Shown piece by piece: positions 15,912-23,401 of a stretch of DNA of 24,130 nt (the first letter of the stretch is position 1; the number at the start of each line of letters is the position of its first letter). The stretch is from positions 1 to 24,130 of the forward strand of contig JADZCW010000225.1 of the NCBI GenBank assembly GCA_020851395.1, in the 5' to 3' direction. The notes beneath the pieces were generated by a model. That model ran no database searches, was not told where the DNA came from, and was given only the letters and a program-made list of their open reading frames with translations. A program made the position numbers and the translations under genes. Origin of the DNA: Phycisphaeraceae bacterium. Its GTDB lineage: Bacteria; Planctomycetota; Phycisphaerae; Phycisphaerales; Phycisphaeraceae.

Positions 15912-18494
15912 CTATCTGAGGCTCTGGGGTTCAAGGATGAGCTGGGCCTGGCCGGAGGGGGAGTTGAAGGAGCCGACCCAGGAGCCGTCGGGTTGTGGCT
16001 CGAGGTCGATCTGGATGACTTGATCCAGCCCCCAGGCTTCGAGGCCGTTGACGGCGAAGTTGGCCAGCTCGGAGGGCTTGGTCAGACGGACGACCAGGTC
16101 CTGGGTGTCCTGGGGGATAGCGAGGCTGACGTTGCCAACGCTCAGGACGGGGCTCTGCTCACGGACCTCGAGGCGGGCCAGGCCCAGGTCGAGGCGCTCG
16201 GTGGTGTCGGGGCGGACCAGGGCGAAGCGGTAGGTCCTGGCCTGGGCGGCGATCTGCTTGAGCAGGAGGTCCTGGCGTTTGGCGTGCCAGAGGTCCATCA
16301 GGTCGGTGAGTCGGCCGTCCTGGACCTTGTTGAAAGCGTCGGCGAGGTCCTGCTGGGCGGCTTGATCACCGCCGACGGCGGCGACGAGCGCGGCGGCGAC
16401 GGCGGTGCGGATCGCGGGGTCGGTGGTGGCGGAGGCGATCAGGAGCATCGACTGCTCGCCCTCGAAGGCGCGGCGCCAGAGGCCCGGGGTCGGGAGGTTG
16501 CCGGCGGCGACCTGGGCGGCCCACAGGTCGCTGAGGGGATGCTCGGGGTTGGTCTCGATCAGCAGCGGCGTGACCAGGGGGACGCTGCCGGTCATGGCGG
16601 CGTAGACGCGGTCGGCGAGCTTTCGGCGGTCGGGGGGAGTGAGTCGGGCCAGGGCGTGGGTCAGGGGGAGGTTGGAGCCGACCAGGGCCTTGGCGGCGGC
16701 GGCGGAGGTCGGGGGGTCGGAGGCCAGGGCGAGACCGACGAGGCCGGCGGCGCGGACGTGCCAGCCGTTCTGGGCGTTGACGAAGGGGAGCACGGTCGCC
16801 GGGGTGGGGGCGGAGGAGCTGGCCGTCTGGGTGATCTTGACCATCAGATCAACCTCGGGGCCGGGCTCGGAGTCGGGGGTGTTGGCGGACTCTGCGCTGG
16901 GGATGCGGTAGAGGGTCAGGCTGGTCCAGGCCAGGTCGCGCAGGCTCTTGTCGGTCGAGGCCAGGAGCTTGAGCAGCGTCTGCTCGCGGTCAGAGAGGTC
17001 GATCCGCGGGGCCGAGGGGGCCAGGGACTTGGCGGCGTCGGCCAGGACGGTGAGGGTCTGGCGGACCAGGGCGGGATCGGCGGCGCCGAGGAGCTTGGCG
17101 TCGAGCCAGCGGCGGGCAAGGGAAGAATCGGGGGCGCGCTCAACGACCTTCTTGATCGCCAGCTCGCGGGCCGGGGGGGCGATCTTGGACCAGTCGACGG
17201 CGTCGACGAGCTTGGCGTTGATCTCGTCGGCGTCGTCGGCGAGGGAGCGGGTGAGCAGGGAGGCGATGACCTGATCGGCTGGGGGAGGACTGGGCATGGT
17301 CCAGACGACGGCGAAGGCGGCTAAGGCGCTTTCGAGCGCGGCCGCGTCCGTGCCGGCCAGACGCAGGAGACCGCCGAGCGCGGCCAGACGGTTCGGGCCA
17401 TCGTTGTCCTTGGCGGCCTGGCGCAGGAGATCGAGCGCCTCGGGCGAGGGGGTGGGGATCGCGGCCAGGGCCTGGATGAGGACGTGTCGGGCCTGGGCGT
17501 CGGAGCCGTCGAGGACGCGGCGGGCGAGCGAGGCGACGGCGGGGCGGAGTTCGGACTGGTCCAGGAGCGGAGAATTGATCAGGGCCTGGGCGGCGAGGCG
17601 CAGGCTCAAGGCGGAGGGGTCTGAGGTCAGGTCCTGATTCAGACGCTCGAGGATCGCGTCGGATGGGTCGCGTCCGAGGCCCTCAAGGATGTCCAGGGCC
17701 AGGCGCCAGGGTTGGATGGCTGAGTTCGAGAGATCGACGGAGGTGGTGTTGGAGCGAACCTCGAACACGGCCAGGACGACGGGGGGCAGGGGTTCGTCGA
17801 ACTCGGTCGGGAGGGCGAGGATGCGTTTGCGCAGCTCGGCCTGCTCACGGGCTCGAGCGCGTTGGGCCTCGATCTCCTGGAGCCGTGCCTGGCGATCCTG
17901 GTTGGCGCGGGCGGCGCGGTCGTTGCTGTCGCCGTTGCCCTCGGCGAGGGAGGGCTGGATCTTCAGGGCGTAGAGCTCGTTGGGGTCGGCGACGGCGGCG
18001 CCGGGAATGGAACGGTCCATTTTCCATCGTGCGCGGCCCTGGGGCGTGACGGTCAGGGAGCGTGTCAGGCGAGGGATACGCGTCTGGCCGGCGGGCGCGT
18101 CGGGAGCGCCGAAGGCCGGGTTGCCGTCGCCGGCGCCGGGTGGGGGGATCATGTAGGCCAGGAGCTTCCCGCCGCGAGCGCGGATCGAGGTGGAACCGAG
18201 GACCCTGGGGGTGGCGGAGGGGGTGATGCGCAGGGGCAGGACCAGCAGACGTTTTTCGGGCGAGGGTGAGAGTCGCCAGATACCGTCCTGCACGTCGGTC
18301 GGCAGGGTCTGGCCGGCGTCGAGAAGGCGGGCCATATCGATCTCGAAAGCGAGGGCGTCGTCGGGCGCGGCGTGCAGGTCCGGATCGTTGTTCTGATCGA
18401 GGATGTCCTGGCCCTGGACGTTGATCGCCATCGCGACGACCACAAGAAGGCTCATCCACCGTCTGATTCGGTGCCGCGCAACTTGCTGATGCAT
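15912..18494 (-). CDS. Secreted large helical-repeat (HEAT-like) protein, function unknown
   Basis: This protein of about 860 residues has a signal peptide (MSLLVVVAMAINVQG, cleavage near residue 28). A beta-rich N-terminal part (about 70-180) is followed by a charged coiled-coil-like stretch (about 192-226, rich in Arg, Gln and Glu). A long region of short amphipathic helices (about 255-790) resembles degenerate HEAT or Armadillo repeats, for example ARHVLIQALAAIPTPSPEAL. The last 70 residues are predicted beta-rich. I recognise no catalytic motif. The ATG at 18494 has GGGAG eight bases upstream; the open frame to 18614 lacks a signal peptide. It opens the four-gene envelope cluster and is divergent from amtB, sharing the 552-bp intergenic region. 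A scaffold role in the periplasm is inferred from fold type only. Confidence 0.8.
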   Translation of the reverse strand: MHQQVARHRIRRWMSLLVVVAMAINVQGQDILDQNNDPDLHAAPDDALAFEIDMARLLDAGQTLPTDVQDGIWRLSPSPEKRLLVLPLRITPSATPRVLGSTSIRARGGKLLAYMIPPPGAGDGNPAFGAPDAPAGQTRIPRLTRSLTVTPQGRARWKMDRSIPGAAVADPNELYALKIQPSLAEGNGDSNDRAARANQDRQARLQEIEAQRARAREQAELRKRILALPTEFDEPLPPVVLAVFEVRSNTTSVDLSNSAIQPWRLALDILEGLGRDPSDAILERLNQDLTSDPSALSLRLAAQALINSPLLDQSELRPAVASLARRVLDGSDAQARHVLIQALAAIPTPSPEALDLLRQAAKDNDGPNRLAALGGLLRLAGTDAAALESALAAFAVVWTMPSPPPADQVIASLLTRSLADDADEINAKLVDAVDWSKIAPPARELAIKKVVERAPDSSLARRWLDAKLLGAADPALVRQTLTVLADAAKSLAPSAPRIDLSDREQTLLKLLASTDKSLRDLAWTSLTLYRIPSAESANTPDSEPGPEVDLMVKITQTASSSAPTPATVLPFVNAQNGWHVRAAGLVGLALASDPPTSAAAAKALVGSNLPLTHALARLTPPDRRKLADRVYAAMTGSVPLVTPLLIETNPEHPLSDLWAAQVAAGNLPTPGLWRRAFEGEQSMLLIASATTDPAIRTAVAAALVAAVGGDQAAQQDLADAFNKVQDGRLTDLMDLWHAKRQDLLLKQIAAQARTYRFALVRPDTTERLDLGLARLEVREQSPVLSVGNVSLAIPQDTQDLVVRLTKPSELANFAVNGLEAWGLDQVIQIDLEPQPDGSWVGSFNSPSGQAQLILEPQSLR

Positions 18495-18685
18495 CAGCTG
18501 GTCTCCCAAAGAAGAACGATCCGTCACCCCAAGGGTCGCGCGAGGCCGCGACTTTTTTGGGCATTCCTGCCGGCCGTGCCCACGAAACGAACCGCCGGAG
18601 AATCTCAAGCTCATTTTCCCGTCGAGGTCTTAAAGCCTATCGATTGTGACAGTTGCGGTAAAGACGGGGCACACCGGCGCATATC

Positions 18686-18700
18686 TGGCATTGTCCTTGC
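18686..18700 (+). promoter_or_regulatory. Sigma-54 (-24/-12) promoter of amtB-glnK
   Basis: TGGCATTGTCCTTGC matches the RpoN consensus TGGCAC-N5-TTGC at all key positions, with exactly ten bases between the invariant GG (18687-18688) and GC (18699-18700). Transcription would start near 18712, leaving a leader of about 335 nt before amtB. Nitrogen control of amtB-glnK by sigma-54 and an NtrC-type activator is well known in other bacteria, which supports the call. Confidence 0.75.
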
Positions 18701-18719
18701 CTTTGACTCCGCCGTCCAG

Positions 18720-18735
18720 TGCACCCCCGGGTGCG
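18720..18735 (+). promoter_or_regulatory. NtrC-like imperfect palindrome just downstream of the -12 element
   Basis: TGCACC (18720-18725) and GGTGCG (18730-18735) form an inverted repeat resembling NtrC sites (TGCAC-N5-GGTGCA type), but the spacer is four bases instead of five. The site also lies about 8 nt after the expected start of transcription, not upstream. It may instead act as a 5' hairpin in the mRNA. Confidence 0.3.
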
Positions 18736-19046
18736 CTGGAGGGTCGTTGCGGGCCGCGAGGACAGGCGTCGGCCAGGCCTGATCCGAACTCGTCCGGTGC
18801 CTGAGCGGTGCGTGGACGGGGGCAACGTCGCCCGGGATTCACGCTTCGGCCACGTTCAGGGAGACAGCCATGTGCGTTGCCCAAATCGCCGGTCGGGTCG
18901 GTCCATCAACTAGACCCCAAGCCGCGGCGCACCGATCCGCAAGTGGGGGCATTGCATGGCTGATCCGTCACTCGATCATCGTGGCCGATAACGCGTCGCA
19001 CGCGCGTCGGCGGCCTTCACCCCGTTCCCCCCGAGGAGGAATCGTC

Positions 19047-20498
19047 ATGAGTCGAAAAAAATGGTTGGTCGCGTTCTCGTGTTTGGCCGTGCTGGTGACG
19101 GCGGGTTGGGCGACGTGTGCCCTGGGTCAGGCGGAGGCCGTGGCCGGCGCGGCGGCGGCTGTGGAGCAGGCCGGCGACGGGCCGACCGCCGCGGACGTGC
19201 TGTTCACGACCAACAACCTGTGGATGATGGTCGCGGCGTCGCTGGTGTTCATCATGAACCTGGGGTTCGCGATGGTCGAGACAGGCCTGACGCGAGCCAA
19301 GAACACGGTCAACATCCTGTTCAAGAACACGATCATCCCGTGCCTGGGGGTGTTGATCTACGCGTTGGTAGGTTTCAACCTGATGTACCCGGGGTTCTCG
19401 TTGGGCAAACCCGAGGACGGGAGCCAGGAGTTCTTCAAGTTCGCCGGCTTCTGGATCTCGGACGCGTACGCCGGCGTGTCGGGCGACCCGAGCCTGATCA
19501 GCTCGGCGTACAACGCGGGGTACACGTACTACACGGACTTCCTGTTCCAGGCGATGTTCGCCGCGACGGCGGCGACGATCGTGTCAGGGGCTGTGGCAGA
19601 GAGGATCAAGTTCAGCGCGTTCATCGTCTGGACGGTGCTGTTCACGGCGTTCAGCTACCCGATCACGGGGTCGTGGCTGTGGGGCGGGGGCTGGCTCGAG
19701 ACGATGGGCTTCAAGGATTTCGCGGGATCGACGCTGGTGCACTCGGTCGGCGGTTGGGGGGCGTTGGTCGGGGCGATCATGGTCGGGCCGCGTCTGGGCA
19801 AGTACAACAAGGACGGATCGTCCAACGCCATCCCGGGTCACAGTCTGGCGTTGGCGACCATCGGCGTGTTCATGCTGTGGTGGGGCTGGTTCGGCTTCAA
19901 CGGCGGATCGGTGCTGTCGGCGGACCCGGGCAAGGTGTCGCTGGTGCTGGTCACGACCACGATCGCGGCGTGTGCGGGGGCCGTGACCTCGATGTTCACC
20001 TCGTGGCTCATCCAGAAGAAGCCTGACTTCTCGATGGTGCTCAACGGCGTGCTGGCGGGCCTGGTGGCGATCACGGCCGGGGCGGACATCATGAACGCCG
20101 CCGAGGCCACGATCATCGGCGCGGTCGGCGGGGTGATTGTGGTGCTGTCGGTGCTGTTGATCGACCAGAAGCTGCGCATCGACGACCCGGTCGGCGCGCT
20201 GAGCGTCCACCTGGTCAACGGGGTGTGGGGGACGCTGGCCTGCGGACTCTTCGGCGACCTGGCGGCGGAGAACGGGTTGGCCAAACAGTTCGGGATTCAG
20301 CTGACGGGCGTCGTGTCGATCGGCCTGTTCACGGTGGTGGTGAACATCGTGCTCTGGGGCATCATCAAGGCCGTGATGGGCATGCGTGTCAGCGATCTGG
20401 AGCAGATCGAGGGGCTGGACCTCGGTGAGCACGACACGCAGGCGTACCCCGACTTCCAGCGGACGTACATCAAGAGCTACCATGCCCGTGAGATCTGA
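19047..20498 (+). CDS. amtB: Ammonium transporter AmtB
   Basis: This 483-residue Amt/Rh-family protein carries ammonium across the inner membrane. A signal peptide (residues 1 to about 27, ending CALGQ) precedes about eleven membrane helices. The pore twin His residues are H232 (TLVHSVGGWGAL) and H388 (LSVHLVNGVWGTL). The family motif DFLFQAMFAATAATIVSGAVAER spans about 164-186, and the cytoplasmic tail ends GMRVSDLEQIEGLDLGEH, the usual C-terminal regulatory segment. The ATG at 19047 is chosen because GAGGAGGA lies six bases upstream and a signal peptide starts there; an upstream in-frame ATG at 18870 also has a Shine-Dalgarno sequence but leads to non-protein-like sequence. The PII gene follows 53 bp downstream, the reverse of the common glnK-amtB order, and a sigma-54 promoter lies upstream. 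Confidence 0.96.
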   Translation: MSRKKWLVAFSCLAVLVTAGWATCALGQAEAVAGAAAAVEQAGDGPTAADVLFTTNNLWMMVAASLVFIMNLGFAMVETGLTRAKNTVNILFKNTIIPCLGVLIYALVGFNLMYPGFSLGKPEDGSQEFFKFAGFWISDAYAGVSGDPSLISSAYNAGYTYYTDFLFQAMFAATAATIVSGAVAERIKFSAFIVWTVLFTAFSYPITGSWLWGGGWLETMGFKDFAGSTLVHSVGGWGALVGAIMVGPRLGKYNKDGSSNAIPGHSLALATIGVFMLWWGWFGFNGGSVLSADPGKVSLVLVTTTIAACAGAVTSMFTSWLIQKKPDFSMVLNGVLAGLVAITAGADIMNAAEATIIGAVGGVIVVLSVLLIDQKLRIDDPVGALSVHLVNGVWGTLACGLFGDLAAENGLAKQFGIQLTGVVSIGLFTVVVNIVLWGIIKAVMGMRVSDLEQIEGLDLGEHDTQAYPDFQRTYIKSYHAREI

Positions 20499-20551
20499 GG
20501 CCGCGTGTTCCCGACCCTCCACATGGAAATTCATCGCACAGGAGATGACTC

Positions 20552-20890
20552 ATGCATATGATCGAAGCCGTCATCAAGCCGTCGTCGCTCGATGACGTAA
20601 AGAAACGTCTGACCGAACTGGGCATCCTCGGATGCACCGCGCTCGAGTGCAAAGGATTCGGCAAGCAGAAGGGGCACACCGAACGCTACCGCGGCGCCCG
20701 CATGGACGTCGGGTTCGTGCCCAAGGTGCTGCTGAAGATCGCGGTCAAGAGCGAGGACCTGAGCAGGGCCATCGAGGCGATCACCGGCGCGGCCCGGACG
20801 GGCAACGTCGGCGACGGCAAGCTCTTCGTCTACGAGCTGTCGAAGGTCGTCCGCATCCGCACCGGCGAGGCGAACAACGACGCGCTGTAG
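20552..20890 (+). CDS. glnK: Nitrogen regulatory protein PII (GlnK/GlnB)
   Basis: This 112-residue PII trimer subunit senses ATP/ADP and 2-oxoglutarate and, next to amtB, probably plugs the transporter when nitrogen is ample. It aligns without gaps to E. coli GlnB over its full length: KGFGKQKGHTERYRGA (T-loop start), GFVPK, TGNVGDGKLF (nucleotide loop) and VVRIRTGE near the C-terminus. At the position of the uridylylated Tyr51 stands Met51 (RGARMDVGF), and residue 49 is Ala, so neither GlnD-type uridylylation nor cyanobacterial Ser49 phosphorylation is possible there; Tyr46 is kept. AGGAG lies seven bases before the ATG. The gene is 53 bp after amtB and ends with a strong terminator, so the two form an operon. 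Confidence 0.95.
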   Translation: MHMIEAVIKPSSLDDVKKRLTELGILGCTALECKGFGKQKGHTERYRGARMDVGFVPKVLLKIAVKSEDLSRAIEAITGAARTGNVGDGKLFVYELSKVVRIRTGEANNDAL

Positions 20891-20920
20891 GCGTCGGGCA
20901 TGCCTGACTGGAAACAAATC

Positions 20921-20956
20921 ACCCGGCCGAGGGCTCCTCGGCCGGGTGGTTTTTTT
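20921..20956 (+). terminator. Rho-independent terminator of amtB-glnK
   Basis: A perfect 11-bp stem (ACCCGGCCGAG at 20921-20931 with CTCGGCCGGGT at 20937-20947) with a five-base loop is followed by a seven-base T run at 20950-20956. It lies about 30 bp past the glnK stop. The convergent kinase gene ends 34 bp further on. Confidence 0.93.
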
Positions 20957-20989
20957 GTCCGGTTGGCGGGTGAGGGGAACAGGCGGTGG

Positions 20990-21868
20990 TCAGACGGCCT
21001 TCTGGCGGGGGACAGCGTCATCGGAGGGCTGGGTGTTCTTGGCCTCGCGGGTGCGGTGAAACTGGGCGACGGCCAGCTCGAGGCGTTCGTAGATCGAGAG
21101 CATGCTCGAGGGGCGGGCCGAGGGCTCGGTCTCGACGCACTGCATGACCATGCTCGAGAGGGCGGTCGGGACGTCGGGGTTGAGCTCGCTGACGGGCTTG
21201 GGCTTCTTCGAGGCGGTCGAGAGGCCGCCGTCGTCGTCCTTGGGGATCAGGGTGGGGATGTTCTTGCGAGTCAGGACCCAGTACATCGTGGCGCCGAGGT
21301 TGAAGATGTCCGTCGAGGGGGTGATGGCGTGGCGGAGGACCTGCTCGGGGGCGATGTAATCAGGCGTTCCCTGGATGCGCTGCTTGACGGTGCCGACGGT
21401 GCAGGACTGGCCGAAGTCGATGATCTTCACCGCGTTCTTGTCGGTGACGAGGATGTTCTTGGGCTTGATGTCAGCGTGGACGAAGCCGGCGGCGTGCATG
21501 GCGTGCAGGCCCTGGGCGACGAGCTGCATGAGCCGGCAGACCTCCTCGACGGACTCGAACTCGTACTGCTCCATGGTCAGGCCGTCGACGAGCTCCATCA
21601 GGACGATGACCTCGTTGACGCGGAGCAGGGCGCGGTTGCGGATGAGCTTGAAGCTCTTGCGCAGGGCGGGGTGGTCGAGCTTGCTGGCGATGTCGTGCTC
21701 GTAGATGGCCTGGTCGAGGAAGCGCTGGTCCTTGGAGTCCTCGCGGGTGACGCGTTTGAGGGCGTAGAGGTGGTTGTCCTTGTCCTTGACGGCAAAGATG
21801 GTGCTCTTGGCCCCATAGCCGAGGGTGCCTAGGACCTGATAACCCATGATGTCATCTAGATTTTCCAT
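20990..21868 (-). CDS. Ser/Thr protein kinase, small soluble, non-RD
   Basis: This 292-residue protein is a Hanks-type kinase without membrane helix or sensor domain. The glycine loop GTLGYGAKS is at about 14-22, the ATP-binding Lys is K38 (ALKRV), and the catalytic loop is HADIKPKNIL (131-140), with D133, K135 and N138. DFGQS starts at 151, and the activation segment ends GTPDYIAPEQ (167-176). The HRD Arg is replaced by Ala, making it a non-RD kinase, which usually do not need activation-loop phosphorylation. The C-terminal 35 residues are polar and probably disordered. The ATG at 21868 has no good Shine-Dalgarno sequence; Met8 (21847) is an alternative. A possible promoter lies at 21965-21993. 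The gene is convergent with glnK. Its target is unknown. Confidence 0.92.
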   Translation of the reverse strand: MENLDDIMGYQVLGTLGYGAKSTIFAVKDKDNHLYALKRVTREDSKDQRFLDQAIYEHDIASKLDHPALRKSFKLIRNRALLRVNEVIVLMELVDGLTMEQYEFESVEEVCRLMQLVAQGLHAMHAAGFVHADIKPKNILVTDKNAVKIIDFGQSCTVGTVKQRIQGTPDYIAPEQVLRHAITPSTDIFNLGATMYWVLTRKNIPTLIPKDDDGGLSTASKKPKPVSELNPDVPTALSSMVMQCVETEPSARPSSMLSIYERLELAVAQFHRTREAKNTQPSDDAVPRQKAV

Positions 21869-22193
21869 CTAGCTGACGCGTTTCCCGAACAAAAGGTGGC
21901 GGTTCATACGTCGGGGTGGGGACGGCGGTTGCCGGTTGTTCGGCCGACGCACCGTAATTTTCCTATTGTGATCGATCTACCGAAGAAATTCAATGACCAT
22001 CCGGCTTTACACCATAGCAAGTTCATCGACATGGGGTGAAAGGGACTTGACCGGAGCAGATCGTGGCCCGGAGTGGAATCGGCCATGAGCCCCCGACAGG
22101 CGGGTGCTTATCGGAATCAAGGCTCGTATGAGGGAATAGAGGGTCGGGGGACGGTCGGCGTGGTGGCGTGAAGATGGGCTGGGGCGTAGCGGG
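21869..22193. other. 325-bp intergenic region, locally AT-richer
   Basis: No convincing gene is present. The part at about 21950-22020 is clearly AT-richer than its surroundings and holds a candidate minus-strand promoter for the kinase. A small minus-strand open frame (21904-22086, 60 codons) has no family resemblance or ribosome-binding site that I can see. Confidence 0.6.
21965..21993 (-). promoter_or_regulatory. Candidate sigma-70-type promoter of the kinase gene
   Basis: Read on the minus strand, TTGAAT (21988-21993) and CACAAT (21965-21970) are separated by 17 bases; each matches the -35 and -10 consensus at four of six positions. The site lies about 100 bp upstream of the kinase start in the AT-richest part of the gap. 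Confidence 0.35.
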
Positions 22194-22808
22194 CTAGCGG
22201 AAGAGCTGCTGGCGAAGGACCAGTTCGGGGAAATAGGGCCCGACGGCGAAGGGGCCGGCATCGATCAGGCCGACCTTGCTCGACGGGATACCGGTGCGGA
22301 GCTGGAGGTTGCGGACGAGCCAGAGCAGCTCGCGGAGTTGCGAGTCGGTGGGGGGCGCCTTTCGGCCGTCACCGATGAGGCATATCTGGATGATCGATTG
22401 CTGGTCTCCGGCGGCCTGGCTGACGGGCAGTCCGGAGGGGAGCTGGTGCTGCCAGCGGAAGCCGACCTCGATCTCGCCGTCGGGGGAGGCGGTGCCGTTG
22501 CCAATGACGAAGTGGTGTCCGAGGCCGCGAAGGCCGAGGTACTCGTGCTGCTGGGCGACGGTGGAGCCTGAGCCGTAGGCGGCGCCGCTGTAGCTGATGG
22601 TGATGGCCTGCCAGCGGCCGTGCTGGACGGGGGATGTGGTGGCGAAGAGCTGGTCGGCGGGGTCGACGGCGCGGTCCGTCGAGAGGAGCCGGATGTGCGT
22701 CAGGGGGGCGACGGGTGCGGGTTGAAGGACGAGCAGGACACCGCTGGCCAGGGTCATAGCGGCCAGGAGACTTCCGAGCACGATCAGGGTACGAGTCGAC
22801 AAAGCCAT
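22194..22808 (-). CDS. PGRP/Amidase_2-like membrane-anchored protein lacking zinc ligands
   Basis: This 204-residue protein has one N-terminal membrane helix (about 6-29) and a domain resembling N-acetylmuramoyl-L-alanine amidases and peptidoglycan-recognition proteins. The central family stretch is clear: LGLRGLGHHFVIGNG (about 91-105), followed by DGEIEVGFRWQHQ and the IQICLIGDG strand, then PPTDSQLRELL. The zinc ligands of active amidases are missing. Where the first His of the IxIHHS motif is expected there is ISYS (Ser72, Tyr73), and the later His and Cys region reads GLIDAGPFAVGPYFP. It is therefore likely a non-catalytic peptidoglycan-binding or recognition protein. No frameshift or stop is seen, and the codon pattern is normal, so it does not look like a pseudogene. 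The ATG at 22808 precedes the membrane helix directly. Confidence 0.72.
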   Translation of the reverse strand: MALSTRTLIVLGSLLAAMTLASGVLLVLQPAPVAPLTHIRLLSTDRAVDPADQLFATTSPVQHGRWQAITISYSGAAYGSGSTVAQQHEYLGLRGLGHHFVIGNGTASPDGEIEVGFRWQHQLPSGLPVSQAAGDQQSIIQICLIGDGRKAPPTDSQLRELLWLVRNLQLRTGIPSSKVGLIDAGPFAVGPYFPELVLRQQLFR

Positions 22809-23067
22809 GGCGTCGTCCGGTAATAGCCGCGGTGAAACCGCCTGAATCGTACTGCCCTGTCACGAACGGAGGGGCATACCCCTATTCATCGGGCGAGCCC
22901 TTGGAAAACTTTGCCTTTTTCCGGCTGGACGGCCAGCCGAGGGTGTTTTATCGGCCATCCCAGGCGTCAAGATCGCGCCAAGTTAACGCGATGGCTGTCG
23001 TGGGGTCGGCCGGTGACTTGCCGGGTTGCCCGGCGGGGAATCGGTCTGACGATCCATCCCGTCCCTG

Positions 23068-23289
23068 CTAGAACTCCTCGCCGAGGGGACGTAGGCGGTC
23101 CCGCAGCGCCGGCTCTTCCCGGCCGAACATGTTCGTCTCGGTTGCGGGCCGGTCCTGGCCGCGCAACATCGAGTAACGCTCGTACTGCGAGCGGGGCATG
23201 TCCTTGGGGAACAGGGACTCCTGACAACCTGTTCCCAGCCAGAGCATCCCCAGCAGACATGACAGCCCGATCAGGTGGCGAAGGTTCAT
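23068..23289 (-). CDS. Small lipoprotein, function unknown
   Basis: This 73-residue protein starts with a short signal peptide (hydrophobic LIGLSCLLGMLWLG) and a lipobox-like GTGC with Cys22, predicting lipid attachment after cleavage by signal peptidase II. The mature part of about 51 residues is polar, with SQYERYSMLRGQ and a conserved-looking PALRDRLRPL near the C-terminus. AGGA lies close before the ATG at 23289. I do not recognise a family and no partner is implied by the neighbours, which are the amidase-like gene 259 bp downstream and the WcaF-like gene 112 bp upstream. Confidence 0.72.
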   Translation of the reverse strand: MNLRHLIGLSCLLGMLWLGTGCQESLFPKDMPRSQYERYSMLRGQDRPATETNMFGREEPALRDRLRPLGEEF

Positions 23290-23401
23290 GTCCTGTTGAA
23301 TCTAACACCAGGCTGGCGGTGGTGACAAGTTTGGCGGGGGCTTTTCCACGCGAGAAGTGAGAAAAATGAGGGGGAACGGGGCGGGAGATCGGTTCGAGGG
23401 G

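Larger units (their letters stand above)
18495..19046. other. 552-bp divergent intergenic region with amtB leader
   Basis: The region separates the divergent helical-repeat gene and amtB. It holds the sigma-54-like element at 18686-18700, a GC-rich inverted repeat at 18720-18735, and a leader of about 335 nt before amtB. An in-frame ATG at 18870 with a GGGAG sequence upstream lies in the leader; the 59 codons to the amtB start resemble no protein. No tRNA, no classical terminator and no riboswitch class I know was seen. Confidence 0.6.

Noticed and set aside
18841..18900. Possible glutamine riboswitch-like sequence (CGTTCA near 18853) in the amtB leader
   Set aside because: The conserved core expected downstream in glnA-type RNAs is not found, and pairing is not convincing.
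23020..23034. Inverted repeat GCCGGG-TTG-CCCGGC as terminator of the lipoprotein gene
   Set aside because: No T-run follows on either strand and the loop is only three bases; probably GC-rich chance.
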